13,782 nt of DNA. Origin: Stenotrophomonas sp. UBA2302. Lineage in GTDB: Bacteria; Pseudomonadota; Gammaproteobacteria; Xanthomonadales; Xanthomonadaceae. Under the pieces are notes generated by a model. That model was not told the origin of the DNA. It searched no databases and was given only the letters and a program-made list of their open reading frames with translations. Positions 1 through 8,052 of the stretch are shown in pieces. The stretch covers positions 1 to 13,782 of the forward strand of contig DDVW01000077.1 in assembly GCA_002345545.1 (NCBI GenBank), written 5' to 3'. How positions within the stretch are numbered: the stretch's first letter is position 1; each line of letters starts with the position of its first letter. A program made the position numbers and the translations under genes.

Positions 1-441
1 CAGCGCCGCCGGCGCACCCCACACCCGCGCGCGGAAATAGGCCGTGCCGGTCGCCGCCACCGCATCGCCGGCATCCATCAATGCGAAGTAGCCGGCCGCC
101 AGCGGCCATTGCAGCAGCCACACGGCCACGCCCAGCACCGCGCCCATCAGCAGCGGCCGCAGCAGTGCCGCGCGCACCTCCGCCTCGTCACCCGCCCCCG
201 CCGCCTGCGCCACGAAACCGGTGGTCGCCATGCGCAGGAAACCGAAACTCCAGTAGACGAAATTGAACAGCAGCGCCCCCAGCGCCAGCGCACCCAGATC
301 CACGGTGCTGCCGAAGTGGCCGATCACTGCGGTATCGACCAGTCCCAGCAGCGGCACCGACGCGTTGGCGAGGATGATCGGCCAGGCCTGGCGGACGATG
401 GCCATGCGGGTGAGCGGCGGCGCAGCGGGAACGGACGTCAT
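1..441 (-). CDS. DinF-type MATE family efflux transporter, C-terminus cut off by the window edge
   Basis: Multidrug/toxin extrusion (MATE) transporter of the inner membrane, DinF-like branch; family members export drugs or metabolites in exchange for H+ or Na+. The 147 visible residues begin MTSVPAAPPLTRMAIVRQAW. They hold the first membrane segment with LVDTAVIGHFG (about residues 35-45), then LGALALGALLFNFVYW and the signature FGFLRMATTGFVAQAAGAGD (about 66-85), followed by a third hydrophobic stretch near LLMGAVLGVAVWLLQW. The frame is open to base 1, so about two thirds of a usual 440-460 residue protein is missing from the window. The ATG at 441 is the first in frame; an ATG at 449 is out of frame and stops after three codons. 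The gene starts 46 bp after the TetR regulator on the same strand, so the two probably share a transcript and the regulator may control this pump. The substrate cannot be told from sequence. Confidence 0.88.
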   Translation of the reverse strand, partial: MTSVPAAPPLTRMAIVRQAWPIILANASVPLLGLVDTAVIGHFGSTVDLGALALGALLFNFVYWSFGFLRMATTGFVAQAAGAGDEAEVRAALLRPLLMGAVLGVAVWLLQWPLAAGYFALMDAGDAVAATGTAYFRARVWGAPAAL

Positions 442-487
442 CGCCGCATGATGCCGGAGTGCGCCGTCCTACCGGCACCGGGACCGC

Positions 488-1081
488 TCACCGGGCGCGC
501 CCTGCGGCGCTGTCGAAAAACGCCAATGCATCGACCAGCGCTTCGGCCAGTGAACGGTCATCGCACTCCAGCCACTCCATCATTGCCGCCAGATACAGGA
601 AGTGCAGATAGCCGGCCAGTCGCGGGGCCGGCCGCTCGTCAGCCAGTTCGCCCTGCGCCTGTGCGCTGGCGATCAGCTGCTCGTAGAGCACACGCATGTC
701 CGAAGCGGTTTCCGCCGCATTGCCCTCGCGCAGCTGCCGGAAGCGGTAACCGATATAGGGCGCCGCATAGGCACGGTGCGCCTCCCACCAGTCGGCCGAT
801 GCCTGCCACAGCACAGCCACACGCGCCACAAAGCCGGACGGCTGCAGCACCGCCGCATGCAGCATCCCCAGATCCTCCGCCAACCGGGCGTGGATGGCCT
901 CCACCAGCAGCGCTTCCTTGACCGGGAAATGGTTGTACAGCGTGCCGCGCGCGACACCGGCGGCAACGGCCACCTGCTCCATCGTCACCGTCTCGAAGCC
1001 GCTCTGGCCGAACAGTTGCCAGGCCACCTGCGCCAGTTGCCGGCGGGTGCGCAAACGCTTTCCCGGGGACGCTTCACTCAT
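488..1081 (-). CDS. TetR/AcrR family transcriptional regulator
   Basis: One-component repressor: an N-terminal helix-turn-helix binds the operator and a C-terminal all-helical domain binds a ligand. From the ATG at 1081 the protein is 197 residues, normal for the family. The HTH is clear at about residues 31-58 (TVTMEQVAVAAGVARGTLYN then HFPVKEALL), the typical TetR signature. The C-terminal half (about 60-197) has no recognisable named ligand domain. An in-frame TTG at 1090 would add three residues; neither start has a good Shine-Dalgarno, and ATG is preferred. The gene is read toward the DinF-type transporter and away from the CrtI-like oxidoreductase. It probably represses itself with the transporter, and perhaps the divergent oxidoreductase, through the palindrome at 1097-1111. 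The ligand is unknown. Confidence 0.9.
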   Translation of the reverse strand: MSEASPGKRLRTRRQLAQVAWQLFGQSGFETVTMEQVAVAAGVARGTLYNHFPVKEALLVEAIHARLAEDLGMLHAAVLQPSGFVARVAVLWQASADWWEAHRAYAAPYIGYRFRQLREGNAAETASDMRVLYEQLIASAQAQGELADERPAPRLAGYLHFLYLAAMMEWLECDDRSLAEALVDALAFFDSAAGRAR

Positions 1082-1096
1082 GCTTGCCAATCATTT

Positions 1097-1111
1097 TTGG
1101 ACAATGTTCAA
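1097..1111. promoter_or_regulatory. Imperfect palindrome in the divergent promoter, candidate TetR operator
   Basis: TTGGACAATGTTCAA reads as two 7-bp arms around a central A, with 6 of 7 pairs matching (TTGGACA against TGTTCAA). It lies 15 bp upstream of the TetR ATG and 31 bp upstream of the oxidoreductase ATG. The half-site GTTCAA recurs at 1123-1128, 17 bp further on. On the minus strand a possible -10 box TAGAAT (1118-1113) would place the operator over the transcription start. TetR regulators commonly bind such sites in their own divergent promoter; that this protein binds here is inference. Confidence 0.5.
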
Positions 1112-1142
1112 TATTCTACAGCGTTCAACGAGGTGAGCCGAG

Positions 1143-2603
1143 ATGCCGGCAGGCACGGTGGTGATAGGCGCAGGACTGTCGGGGCTGGCGGCCGCCCTGC
1201 GGCTGGGGCGCGACGGCCGGCCGGTGCTGCTGCTGGAAGCCGGCGATGCGATCGGCGGCAGCTGCTCCACGCAGTCCATCGACGGCTACCGGCTGAACAA
1301 CGGCGCGATCTATGTCGCTGTGCCCTCGCTGCTGCGGCTGGCATTCCAGCGCCTGGGCCTGCAGCTGGAGCAGGCGCTGACGCTGCAGCCGATCACCCAC
1401 CCGATCCAGGCGCGGCTGCAGGATGGCGCCGCGGTCTGGCTGTCCAGCGCCACCGACTCCTTCGTCGAAGGCGGTCCCGACCCGGCCGGCCGTACCGCGC
1501 AGCTGCGCCGCGGGCTGGCGGCACTGCAACAGCAATGGCATCCGCTCTACCGGCGACTGATCGGGCAGGTGCTGGTGCAGGAACCCTCCTTGCCGCGCAC
1601 CCTGGCCGCGCTGTGGCGCTACCTGCCGCTGCTGTCCGGCAAGGCCGACCGGCTGATCGCCCGCCACTTCCCCGATCCGGGGCTGCAGGCAGCGGTGGCT
1701 TCAACCCTGCTCTTCACCGGACAGGCACCGGCGCAACTGCCCTCCACCCAGATCGTCGGCCTGCTCGGGCTGTTGGAAGAAGGCTTCCACCTGCCACAGG
1801 GCGGCATGGGCGCGATCAGCGATGCTCTGCGCAACGCATTGCCGGCGAATGTCGAGCTGCGCTGCGGCGCGGGTGTGCGACGGATCGAAGTGAACGGAAA
1901 ACGCGTGCAGGCGCTGCTGCTGGAAAGTGGCGAACGCCTGCCGGTCGAAGCGGTGGTCAGCACGCTGTCCGGTTTCGACACACTGGAACGGTTGCATCCG
2001 GCCAGCGCGGCGCCGGCAGTCCTGCGCCGCATCCAGCGCAAGGCACCGCTGTCACACCGCGCCATCGCGGTACAGCTGGGCTGCACCGGGGTGGACGCGC
2101 ACGGCGCGTTCATGGTCAACCATGTCCCGGCAATGGACGAACAGGGGCGGATGCACCGCTTCACCCCGCACGCACCACCTGTCGGCCTGTCCTACACCGT
2201 GCCCACCCGCGTGCAGCCCGGACTGGCACCGGCCGGCAAGTCGATCATCGAGCTGTACGCTCCGGTTTCCGGTGCAGGCGAGGAACGTCCCTGGACCGAG
2301 GCCGATACCGCCGTGGCGGTGGAACAGCAGCTGGCCGCGCTGCGTCGCCAGTTGCCGGCGCTACATATCGAAACCTGCCGGGTCATCGACCCCATCGCCT
2401 TTGCCCGCGACCGCCATCTGTACAAGGGCGCGCTGTACGGCATCGCGCCGGGAACCCCGCCGCAACACCACTTCCCGCACCGCTCCGGCATCGCCGGCCT
2501 GGCCCTGGCCGGACAGACCACCTTCCCCGGCTTCGGCGTGCCCAGCGCGCTGCTGTCCGGGATCATGGCCGCCGAAGCCCTGGAGGCCAGCGCTCCCGGC
2601 TGA
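1143..2603 (+). CDS. CrtI/phytoene-desaturase-like NAD(P)/FAD-dependent oxidoreductase
   Basis: A 486-residue flavoprotein of the amine-oxidase/phytoene-desaturase superfamily. The N-terminal dinucleotide-binding fold is VVIGAGLSGLAAAL with glycines 9, 11 and 14 and acidic residue E32 at the end of the second strand, followed by GGSCSTQSIDGYRLNNGA. The C-terminal FAD motif GLALAGQTTFPGFGVP (452-467) is the hallmark of CrtI/CrtD-type desaturases and isomerases. There is no signal peptide; such enzymes are cytoplasmic or peripheral on the membrane. The start is supported by AGGTGAG at 1131-1137, six bases before the ATG. No phytoene synthase or other carotenoid gene is in the window, so a carotenoid substrate is not supported. 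The gene is divergent from a TetR regulator and may be under its control. Family is confident, substrate unknown. Confidence 0.88.
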   Translation: MPAGTVVIGAGLSGLAAALRLGRDGRPVLLLEAGDAIGGSCSTQSIDGYRLNNGAIYVAVPSLLRLAFQRLGLQLEQALTLQPITHPIQARLQDGAAVWLSSATDSFVEGGPDPAGRTAQLRRGLAALQQQWHPLYRRLIGQVLVQEPSLPRTLAALWRYLPLLSGKADRLIARHFPDPGLQAAVASTLLFTGQAPAQLPSTQIVGLLGLLEEGFHLPQGGMGAISDALRNALPANVELRCGAGVRRIEVNGKRVQALLLESGERLPVEAVVSTLSGFDTLERLHPASAAPAVLRRIQRKAPLSHRAIAVQLGCTGVDAHGAFMVNHVPAMDEQGRMHRFTPHAPPVGLSYTVPTRVQPGLAPAGKSIIELYAPVSGAGEERPWTEADTAVAVEQQLAALRRQLPALHIETCRVIDPIAFARDRHLYKGALYGIAPGTPPQHHFPHRSGIAGLALAGQTTFPGFGVPSALLSGIMAAEALEASAPG

Positions 2604-2647
2604 GTCGGCCACTACATGCCGCAGCCTCTACCGCCAGCGGGCACTGC

Positions 2648-2656
2648 TGCCATACT
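2648..2656 (+). promoter_or_regulatory. Possible extended -10 promoter for mutS
   Basis: TGCCATACT looks like an extended -10 element (TGn followed by CATACT, 4 of 6 consensus bases), about 46 bp upstream of the chosen mutS ATG. No convincing -35 box is seen at 17 bp. It would give mutS its own transcript rather than only read-through from the oxidoreductase, which ends at 2603. Confidence 0.3.
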
Positions 2657-2702
2657 TGCACGCCGTCGTACCCGGCCTGGACAGGCACAACACTCCAAGC
2701 AC

Positions 2703-5315
2703 ATGCAGAAGATTTCCAAGAGCGGCACGAAGAAGTCCCACGAAGAACACACCCCGCTGATGAAGCAGTTTTTTGCTGCCAAGTCCGATTACCCGGACCT
2801 GCTGCTGTTCTTCCGGATGGGCGATTTCTACGAGCTGTTCTATGACGATGCGCGCAAGGCCGCACGGCTGCTCGACATCACCCTGACCCAGCGCGGCAGC
2901 TCCGGCGGCGCGCCGATCCCGATGGCCGGGGTGCCGGTGCATTCCTTCGAGGGCTACCTGGCGCGGCTGGTGGCGCTGGGCGAATCGGTGGCGATCTGCG
3001 AGCAGATCGGCGATCCGGCGCTGGCCAAGGGGCTGGTCGAACGCAAGGTGGTGCGCGTGGTCACCCCCGGCACAGTTACCGACGAGGCGCTGCTGGACGA
3101 GCGCCGCGACACCCTGCTGATGGCCCTGTCGCGCGGCAAGGCCGGCTATGGGCTGGCCTGGGCCGATCTGGCCGGCGGCCGCTTCCTGGTCAACGAGGTC
3201 GACAGCGACGACGCGCTGGAAGCGGAACTGGCGCGGCTGGAGCCGGCCGAGCTGCTGGTCCCCGACGAGGAGAACTGGCCGGAGTTCCTGCGCCAGCGCA
3301 GCGGCGTGCGGCGTCGCGCGCCGTGGCTGTTCGATGCCGACAGCGGCCGTCGCCAGCTGCTGGCGTTCTTCAAGCTGCACGACCTTTCCGGCTTCGGCAT
3401 CGACGACAAGCCGCGTGCCACCGCTGCCGCCGGCGCCCTGCTCGGCTATGTCGAGGAAACCCAGAAGCAACGCCTGCCGCACCTGACCTCGATCGCGATG
3501 GAAAACGCCGGCGAGGCGATCGCGATGAACGCCGCAACACGCCGCCATCTGGAGCTGGACACGCGCGTGGACGGCGACACCCGCAACACGCTGCTCGGCG
3601 TACTGGACAGCACCGTCTCGCCGATGGGCGGGCGCCTGCTGCGGCGCTGGCTGCACCGCCCGCTGCGCCTGCGCGAGGTGCTGCAGCAGCGTCACCATGC
3701 GGTGGCCACGCTGATCGATCGCGGCGCCGATGCCGACCTGCGTGAATCGTTCCGCGCCCTTGGCGATATCGAGCGCATCCTCACCCGCATGGCACTGCGC
3801 TCGGCGCGGCCGCGCGACTTCTCCACCCTGCGCGATGGCCTGGCGCTGCTGCCGGCCATCACCGCGCAGCTGCAGCCGCTGGATTCACCGCGCCTGCAGC
3901 AGCTGCTTGCCGAGCTGGGTTCGCATGATGAAAGCGCGCAGCTGCTGGCCCGTGCGGTTGCCGAACAGCCACCGCTGAAGCTGTCCGATGGCGGCGTGAT
4001 CGCCGAAGGCTTCGACGCCGAGCTGGACGAGCTGCGGCGCCTGTCGACCAATGCCGACCAGTTCCTGATCGACCTGGAAGCGCGTGAGCGTGAAGCCAGC
4101 GGCATTCCGACGCTGAAGGTCGGCTACAACCGTGTGCACGGCTACTACATCGAGATCAGCAAGGGCCAGGCCGACAAGGCGCCGGTGCATTACACGCGCC
4201 GGCAAACGCTTACCAATGCCGAGCGCTACATCACCGAGGAGCTGAAGAGCTTCGAGGACAAGGTGCTGTCGGCTCGCGAGCGCTCGCTGTCACGCGAGAA
4301 GCTGCTGTACGAAGGCCTGCTCGACAGCATCGCCACCCATCTGGAGCCGCTCAAGCGCTGTGCGGCCGCGCTCAGTGAGCTGGACGTGCTGGCCGGTTTC
4401 GCCGAACGTGCGCAGGCGCTGGACTGGGCCCGGCCGGAACTGCAGGAAGAACCCTGCCTGCGCATCGAACGTGGCCGTCATCCGGTGGTGGAGGCGGTGC
4501 GCGATACGCCGTTCGAACCGAATGATCTGGACCTGCATCCGGACCGCCGCATGCTGGTCATCACCGGCCCGAACATGGGCGGCAAGTCCACCTACATGCG
4601 CCAGAACGCGTTGATCGTGCTGCTGGCGCATATCGGCAGCTTCGTGCCGGCCAGTCGTGCGCTGATCGGCCCGATCGACCGCATCCTGACCCGCATCGGC
4701 GCCGGCGACGATTTGGCCAAGGGCCAGTCCACATTCATGGTGGAAATGGCCGAGACCAGCTACATCCTGCATCACGCCACGGCCCACTCACTGGTGCTGA
4801 TGGACGAGATCGGCCGCGGTACCTCGACCTACGACGGCCTGGCACTGGCCGATGCGGTGGCGCGTCATCTGGCCTACCAGAACCGCTGCTATACGCTGTT
4901 CGCCACCCACTATTTCGAGCTGACCGCCCTGGCCGATGAAAGCCACGAAGGCGGGCCCAGCGGCATCGCCAACGTGCATCTGGACGCGGTCGAGCACGGC
5001 GAGGCGCTGGTATTCATGCACGCGGTCAAGGACGGCCCGGCCAACCGCAGCTTCGGCCTGCAGGTGGCCGCACTGGCTGGCCTGCCCAAGGCCACGGTGG
5101 CGCAGGCGCGCCGGCGCCTGGCCGAGCTGGAGCAGCGCGGCGGCGACACCCAGAGCGCGGCCATGGCCCCACAGGCGCTGGATGCACCCCAGCAGTTCGG
5201 TTTGTTCGCCGCGCCGAGTTCGGCAGCCTTGGATGCACTGCAGGCGATGGATCCGGATGAGCTGACCCCGAAGCAGGCGCTGGAAGCCCTGTACCGGGTG
5301 AAGTCGCTGCTGTGA
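2703..5315 (+). CDS. mutS: DNA mismatch repair protein MutS
   Basis: MutS binds mismatches and small insertion/deletion loops as a clamp and, with ATP, recruits MutL to start strand-directed repair. From the ATG at 2703 the protein has 870 residues, typical of bacterial MutS. The mismatch-reading Phe-x-Glu motif is in GDFYELF (F42, E44). After the connector, lever and clamp domains come the ATPase motifs: Walker [10 protein letters not shown] starting at residue 622, Walker [13 protein letters not shown] with D701/E702, and the ATHYFEL histidine at 736. The C-terminus ends with the conserved [17 protein letters not shown] helix. The reading frame stays open back to an ATG at 2616, but the extra 29 residues are Pro/Arg-rich, unlike MutS, and start only 12 bp after the previous stop; I reject them. 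The start lacks a clear Shine-Dalgarno. All catalytic residues are present. Confidence 0.97.
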   Translation: MQKISKSGTKKSHEEHTPLMKQFFAAKSDYPDLLLFFRMGDFYELFYDDARKAARLLDITLTQRGSSGGAPIPMAGVPVHSFEGYLARLVALGESVAICEQIGDPALAKGLVERKVVRVVTPGTVTDEALLDERRDTLLMALSRGKAGYGLAWADLAGGRFLVNEVDSDDALEAELARLEPAELLVPDEENWPEFLRQRSGVRRRAPWLFDADSGRRQLLAFFKLHDLSGFGIDDKPRATAAAGALLGYVEETQKQRLPHLTSIAMENAGEAIAMNAATRRHLELDTRVDGDTRNTLLGVLDSTVSPMGGRLLRRWLHRPLRLREVLQQRHHAVATLIDRGADADLRESFRALGDIERILTRMALRSARPRDFSTLRDGLALLPAITAQLQPLDSPRLQQLLAELGSHDESAQLLARAVAEQPPLKLSDGGVIAEGFDAELDELRRLSTNADQFLIDLEAREREASGIPTLKVGYNRVHGYYIEISKGQADKAPVHYTRRQTLTNAERYITEELKSFEDKVLSARERSLSREKLLYEGLLDSIATHLEPLKRCAAALSELDVLAGFAERAQALDWARPELQEEPCLRIERGRHPVVEAVRDTPFEPNDLDLHPDRRMLVITGPNMGGKSTYMRQNALIVLLAHIGSFVPASRALIGPIDRILTRIGAGDDLAKGQSTFMVEMAETSYILHHATAHSLVLMDEIGRGTSTYDGLALADAVARHLAYQNRCYTLFATHYFELTALADESHEGGPSGIANVHLDAVEHGEALVFMHAVKDGPANRSFGLQVAALAGLPKATVAQARRRLAELEQRGGDTQSAAMAPQALDAPQQFGLFAAPSSAALDALQAMDPDELTPKQALEALYRVKSLL

Positions 5316-5322
5316 CGCCAGA

Positions 5323-5346
5323 GCGCGATACCGTCAGGTGTCGCGC
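5323..5346 (+). terminator. GC-rich hairpin just after mutS, likely transcript end
   Basis: GCGCGATACC, loop GTCA, GGTGTCGCGC: a 10-bp stem with one G-U pair, starting 7 bp after the mutS stop. It is followed by CCGTTCCCC rather than a T-run, so it is either a weak intrinsic terminator or a 3'-end stabilising hairpin. Confidence 0.5.
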
Positions 5347-5400
5347 CCGTTCCCCTGCTCCTCCAGAGTCCGCGAATTCAGCAAAGACCGGTGCAATGGA

Positions 5401-5432
5401 ATGCACAGCACCGATGAACAGGTGCTGTGCAT
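5401..5432. repeat. Perfect 12-bp inverted repeat between mutS and the catalase gene
   Basis: ATGCACAGCACC and GGTGCTGTGCAT pair over 12 bp without mismatch around the 8-nt loop GATGAACA. On the plus strand it is followed by CAAAAATC and not by T residues; on the minus strand the T-rich side precedes the stem. It is therefore not a standard terminator in either direction. It ends 17 bp before the OxyR-like site of the catalase promoter. Role unknown. Confidence 0.75.
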
Positions 5433-5447
5433 CAAAAATCGCATGAT

Positions 5448-5466
5448 CAATAGCTGAAACCTATTG
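5448..5466 (+). promoter_or_regulatory. OxyR-like binding site upstream of the catalase gene
   Basis: CAATAG-N7-CTATTG contains exactly the ATAG-N7-CTAT half of the published OxyR consensus, with 6-bp perfect arms. The second half expected seven bases downstream is degenerate (AGTC then CGAT). The site lies about 86 bp before the start codon and about 44 bp before a candidate -10 box TACAGT (5510-5515), whose -35 region is poor, as expected for an activator-dependent promoter. Peroxide induction of the catalase through OxyR is inferred from this. Confidence 0.65.
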
Positions 5467-5551
5467 GTACAAGTCGATCATTCGATTATCTATTTCATCG
5501 TTCTGTGGCTACAGTCGAAGCTGGATTCACCACCGCCAGCAGGAGCAAGCC

Positions 5552-7201
5552 ATGAGCAACAACGACACCAAGCCGAGCTGTCCGTATCACAGCGCCCCGT
5601 CGCCCGAACAGGCCGCCCAGGCGCAACGCGACACCAGCACCACCCCGGCACAGAAACATGGCGATGCTCCGGCAACGCCGATGACCACCGCTTTCGGCGC
5701 GCCGGTGGTGGACAACCAGAACAGCAAGACCGCCGGCCCGCGTGGCCCGCTGCTGATGGAAGACGTGTGGCTGCTGGAGAAGCTGGCCAACCTCAACCGC
5801 GAGGTCATCCCCGAGCGCCGCATGCATGCCAAGGGCTCCGGCGCGTTCGGCACCTTTACCGTCACCCACGACATCAGCCAGTACACCCGCGCCAAGCTGT
5901 TCTCGGCAGTGGGCAAGCAGACCGAGATGTTCGCCCGCTTCACCACCGTGGCCGGCGAGCGCGGCGCGGCGGACGCCGAACGCGACATCCGCGGCTTCGC
6001 GCTGAAGTTCTACACCGAGGAAGGCAACTGGGACCTGGTCGGCAACAACACGCCGGTATTCTTCCTGCGTGACCCGCGCAAATTCGGCGACCTCAACAAG
6101 GCGGTCAAGCGTGATCCGCACACCAACCTGCGCAGTGCCCGCAACAACTGGGATTTCTGGACCCTGCTGCCGGAAGCGCTGATGCAGGTGACGGTGGTGA
6201 TGAGCGATCGCGGCATCCCGCGCAGCTTCCGCCACATGAATGGTTTCGGTTCGCACACCTACAGCTTCATCAATGAAGGCGGCGAACGCTTCTGGGTGAA
6301 GTTCCATTTCCTCACCCAGCAGGGCGTGCAGGCACTGACCGACGCGCAGGCCGAAGTGCTGGTCGGCAAGGACCGCGAAAGCCACGGCCGTGACCTGTTC
6401 CAGGCGATCGAACGCGGCGAGTTCCCGAAGTGGAAGCTGTTCGTGCAGGTGATGCCGGAGCTGGACGCGGAAACCTACCGCATCCATCCGTTCGACCTGA
6501 CCAAGGTGTGGCCCAAGAGCGATTACCCGCTGATCGAAGTGGGCGAGTTCGAGCTCAACCGCAACCCGGACAACTGGTACATGGATGTGGAGCAGTCCGC
6601 GTTCGCACCGAGCAACCTGGTGCCGGGCATCGGCCCGTCGCCGGACAAGATGCTGCAGGCTCGCCTGTTCGCCTACTCCGACGCGCAGCGCTACCGCCTG
6701 GGCGTGAACCACCACCAGATCCCGGTCAATGCCGCCCGCTGCCCGGTGCACAGCAACCACCGCGATGGCGCCATGCGCGTGGACGGCAACTACGGCGGCC
6801 TGCCGCATTACGAACCCAACAGCTATGGCCAATGGCAGGAACAACCGCAGTACCGCGAGCCGGCGCTGAAGATCCGTGGCGATGCCGACTTCTGGAACTT
6901 CCGCGAAGACGACAACGACTACTTCAGCCAGCCCGGCGCGCTGTTCCGCAGCTACAACGCCGAGCAGAAGCAGCGCCTGTTCGAGAACACCGCGCGCGCC
7001 CTGGGCGATGCGCCGGACTTCATCAAGCAGCGCCACATCGACAACTGCAACAAGGCCGATCCGGCCTATGGTGCAGGCATCGCGGCGGCACTGCAGAAGC
7101 TGGCCAGCGCAGCCGCCTCGGCTGATCCGTTCGCACCGCCGCCGCACCCGGGCCACGATTTCCCGATCGCCACCCCGGGTGCAGAGGACATCGAGCTGTA
7201 A
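5552..7201 (+). CDS. katA: Monofunctional haem catalase, small-subunit (clade III-like) type
   Basis: Dismutates hydrogen peroxide to water and oxygen in the cytoplasm. The core matches small-subunit catalases: distal His92 in [14 protein letters not shown], distal Asn within GNNTPVFF (165-166), and the proximal haem-ligand Tyr375 in [14 protein letters not shown], followed by NHHQIPVN. The C-terminal flavodoxin-like domain of large-subunit catalases is absent. At 549 residues it is longer than the usual 480-510: about 35 low-complexity residues precede the conserved GAPVVDNQN, and a Pro/Ala-rich tail of about 25 residues follows the core. The N-terminus is not a signal peptide and carries SCPYH (residues 9-13). 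The start is fixed by AGGAG at 5541-5545, six bases before the ATG. An OxyR-like site lies upstream. The symbol katA is a family-based choice; local naming may differ. Confidence 0.95.
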   Translation: MSNNDTKPSCPYHSAPSPEQAAQAQRDTSTTPAQKHGDAPATPMTTAFGAPVVDNQNSKTAGPRGPLLMEDVWLLEKLANLNREVIPERRMHAKGSGAFGTFTVTHDISQYTRAKLFSAVGKQTEMFARFTTVAGERGAADAERDIRGFALKFYTEEGNWDLVGNNTPVFFLRDPRKFGDLNKAVKRDPHTNLRSARNNWDFWTLLPEALMQVTVVMSDRGIPRSFRHMNGFGSHTYSFINEGGERFWVKFHFLTQQGVQALTDAQAEVLVGKDRESHGRDLFQAIERGEFPKWKLFVQVMPELDAETYRIHPFDLTKVWPKSDYPLIEVGEFELNRNPDNWYMDVEQSAFAPSNLVPGIGPSPDKMLQARLFAYSDAQRYRLGVNHHQIPVNAARCPVHSNHRDGAMRVDGNYGGLPHYEPNSYGQWQEQPQYREPALKIRGDADFWNFREDDNDYFSQPGALFRSYNAEQKQRLFENTARALGDAPDFIKQRHIDNCNKADPAYGAGIAAALQKLASAAASADPFAPPPHPGHDFPIATPGAEDIEL

Positions 7202-7230
7202 CCGGCAGCGCACAGGACGTTCGCACCGCA

Positions 7231-7257
7231 ACACCGCCCGCCCTGTGCGGGCGGTGT
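7231..7257 (+). terminator. Strong hairpin after the catalase gene, likely terminator
   Basis: ACACCGCCCGC, loop CCTGT, GCGGGCGGTGT forms a perfect 11-bp GC-rich stem 29 bp after the catalase stop. The following bases CGTTGCC have only a weak T content. It probably ends the catalase transcript and separates it from the DUF937 gene. Confidence 0.65.
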
Positions 7258-7353
7258 CGTTGCCGCAGCCGGTCCACAATCGCACCGCCTGCCCACCCGG
7301 ACCGCGCCGGCGGGTACCATGCCCGGCAGCCACCATCACAAGGACTGCAACCC

Positions 7354-7962
7354 ATGAGCCTGACCGACGACCTCCTTTCCCAGTTGCAGGGCGCACCCCT
7401 GCAGCAGGTTTCCCAGCAGCTGGGCATCGATCCGCAGCAGGCTTCCGGCGCGATCGGTGCCGCACTGCCGCTGCTGATGGGCGCCCTGGGCAACAACGCC
7501 GCCCAACCGCAGGGCGCCGCGGCGCTGCTCGGTGCGCTGCAGAACAACCACAGCGGTCTGGACATCGGCAGCGTGCTCGGCTCGGTACTCGGCGGCGCGG
7601 GCAACAGCCCGGCGGCCAACGGCGCCGGCATCCTCGGCCATATCTTCGGTGGCAACCAGGGCCGTGCCGAAGCCGGGCTGGCGCAGGCCACCGGTCTGAG
7701 CCAGGGCAATTCAAGCCAGCTGCTGAAAATCCTCGCGCCGATCGTGATGGCCTTCATCGCCCAGCGCATGAGCGGTGGTGGCCAGGCCAGCGCCGGCGGA
7801 CTGGCACAGCTGCTGGGCGAGGAGAAGCAGCAGGTGGCACAGGCCGGCGGCATCGGTGCGGGCCTGCTCGGCAAGGTGCTGGACCAGGACGGCGACGGCC
7901 AGTTCGGCGTCAGCGATCTGATCAAGCTCGGCAGCGGTTTGCTGGGCAGCGGCAAGCGCTGA
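7354..7962 (+). CDS. YidB-like DUF937 family protein with an EF-hand-like loop
   Basis: A 202-residue protein of the DUF937/YidB family, whose function is not established. It is Gly-, Ala-, Gln- and Leu-rich with no signal peptide; hydrophobic stretches such as IGAALPLLMGALG and LKILAPIVMAFIAQRM are amphipathic or buried helices rather than clear membrane spans. The N-terminal part MSLTDDLLSQLQG...QQVSQQLGIDPQQASGAIGAALP is the family hallmark. Near the C-terminus D177-Q-D179-G-D181-G-Q-F-G-V-S-D188 fits a 12-residue EF-hand-like calcium loop (D at positions 1, 3, 5 and 12), followed by LIKLGSGLLG. Start supported by AAGGA at 7340-7344, nine bases before the ATG. It sits between terminators and appears monocistronic. 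Confidence 0.88.
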   Translation: MSLTDDLLSQLQGAPLQQVSQQLGIDPQQASGAIGAALPLLMGALGNNAAQPQGAAALLGALQNNHSGLDIGSVLGSVLGGAGNSPAANGAGILGHIFGGNQGRAEAGLAQATGLSQGNSSQLLKILAPIVMAFIAQRMSGGGQASAGGLAQLLGEEKQQVAQAGGIGAGLLGKVLDQDGDGQFGVSDLIKLGSGLLGSGKR

Positions 7963-7983
7963 GCCCCGGCTCCCGCATGACGG

Positions 7984-8011
7984 AAAACGCCACCCTCGCG
8001 GTGGCGTTTTT
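7984..8011. terminator. Bidirectional Rho-independent terminator between convergent genes
   Basis: AAAACGCCACC, loop CTCGC, GGTGGCGTTTT plus one more T: an 11-bp stem with a T-run at the end on the plus strand and a TTTT on the minus strand. It lies 22 bp after the DUF937 stop and about 42 bp after the end of the convergent S4-domain gene, so it can end both transcripts. Confidence 0.92.
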
Positions 8012-8052
8012 ACTGGCGGCACGACGCCACCGGAGCAGCCATCCGCGTGCTC

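Noticed and set aside
1143..2603. Carotenoid biosynthesis locus
   Set aside because: Only the CrtI-like oxidoreductase is present; there is no phytoene synthase, cyclase or prenyl synthase in the window, so a carotenoid pathway is not supported.
602..2845. 747-codon plus-strand open frame across the TetR gene, the oxidoreductase and the start of mutS
   Set aside because: It is Arg/Pro/Ala-rich without a domain and overlaps three recognisable proteins in other frames or strands.
2628..3698. 356-codon minus-strand open frame antisense to mutS
   Set aside because: Gln/Arg/Val-rich shadow of mutS codons with no recognisable motif.
5495..7714. 739-codon minus-strand open frame antisense to the catalase and reaching into the DUF937 gene
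   Set aside because: It is a by-product of high third-position GC in the real genes: composition is low-complexity and Arg/Val/Ala/His-rich, no family is recognisable, and it runs through two well-supported genes and a terminator.
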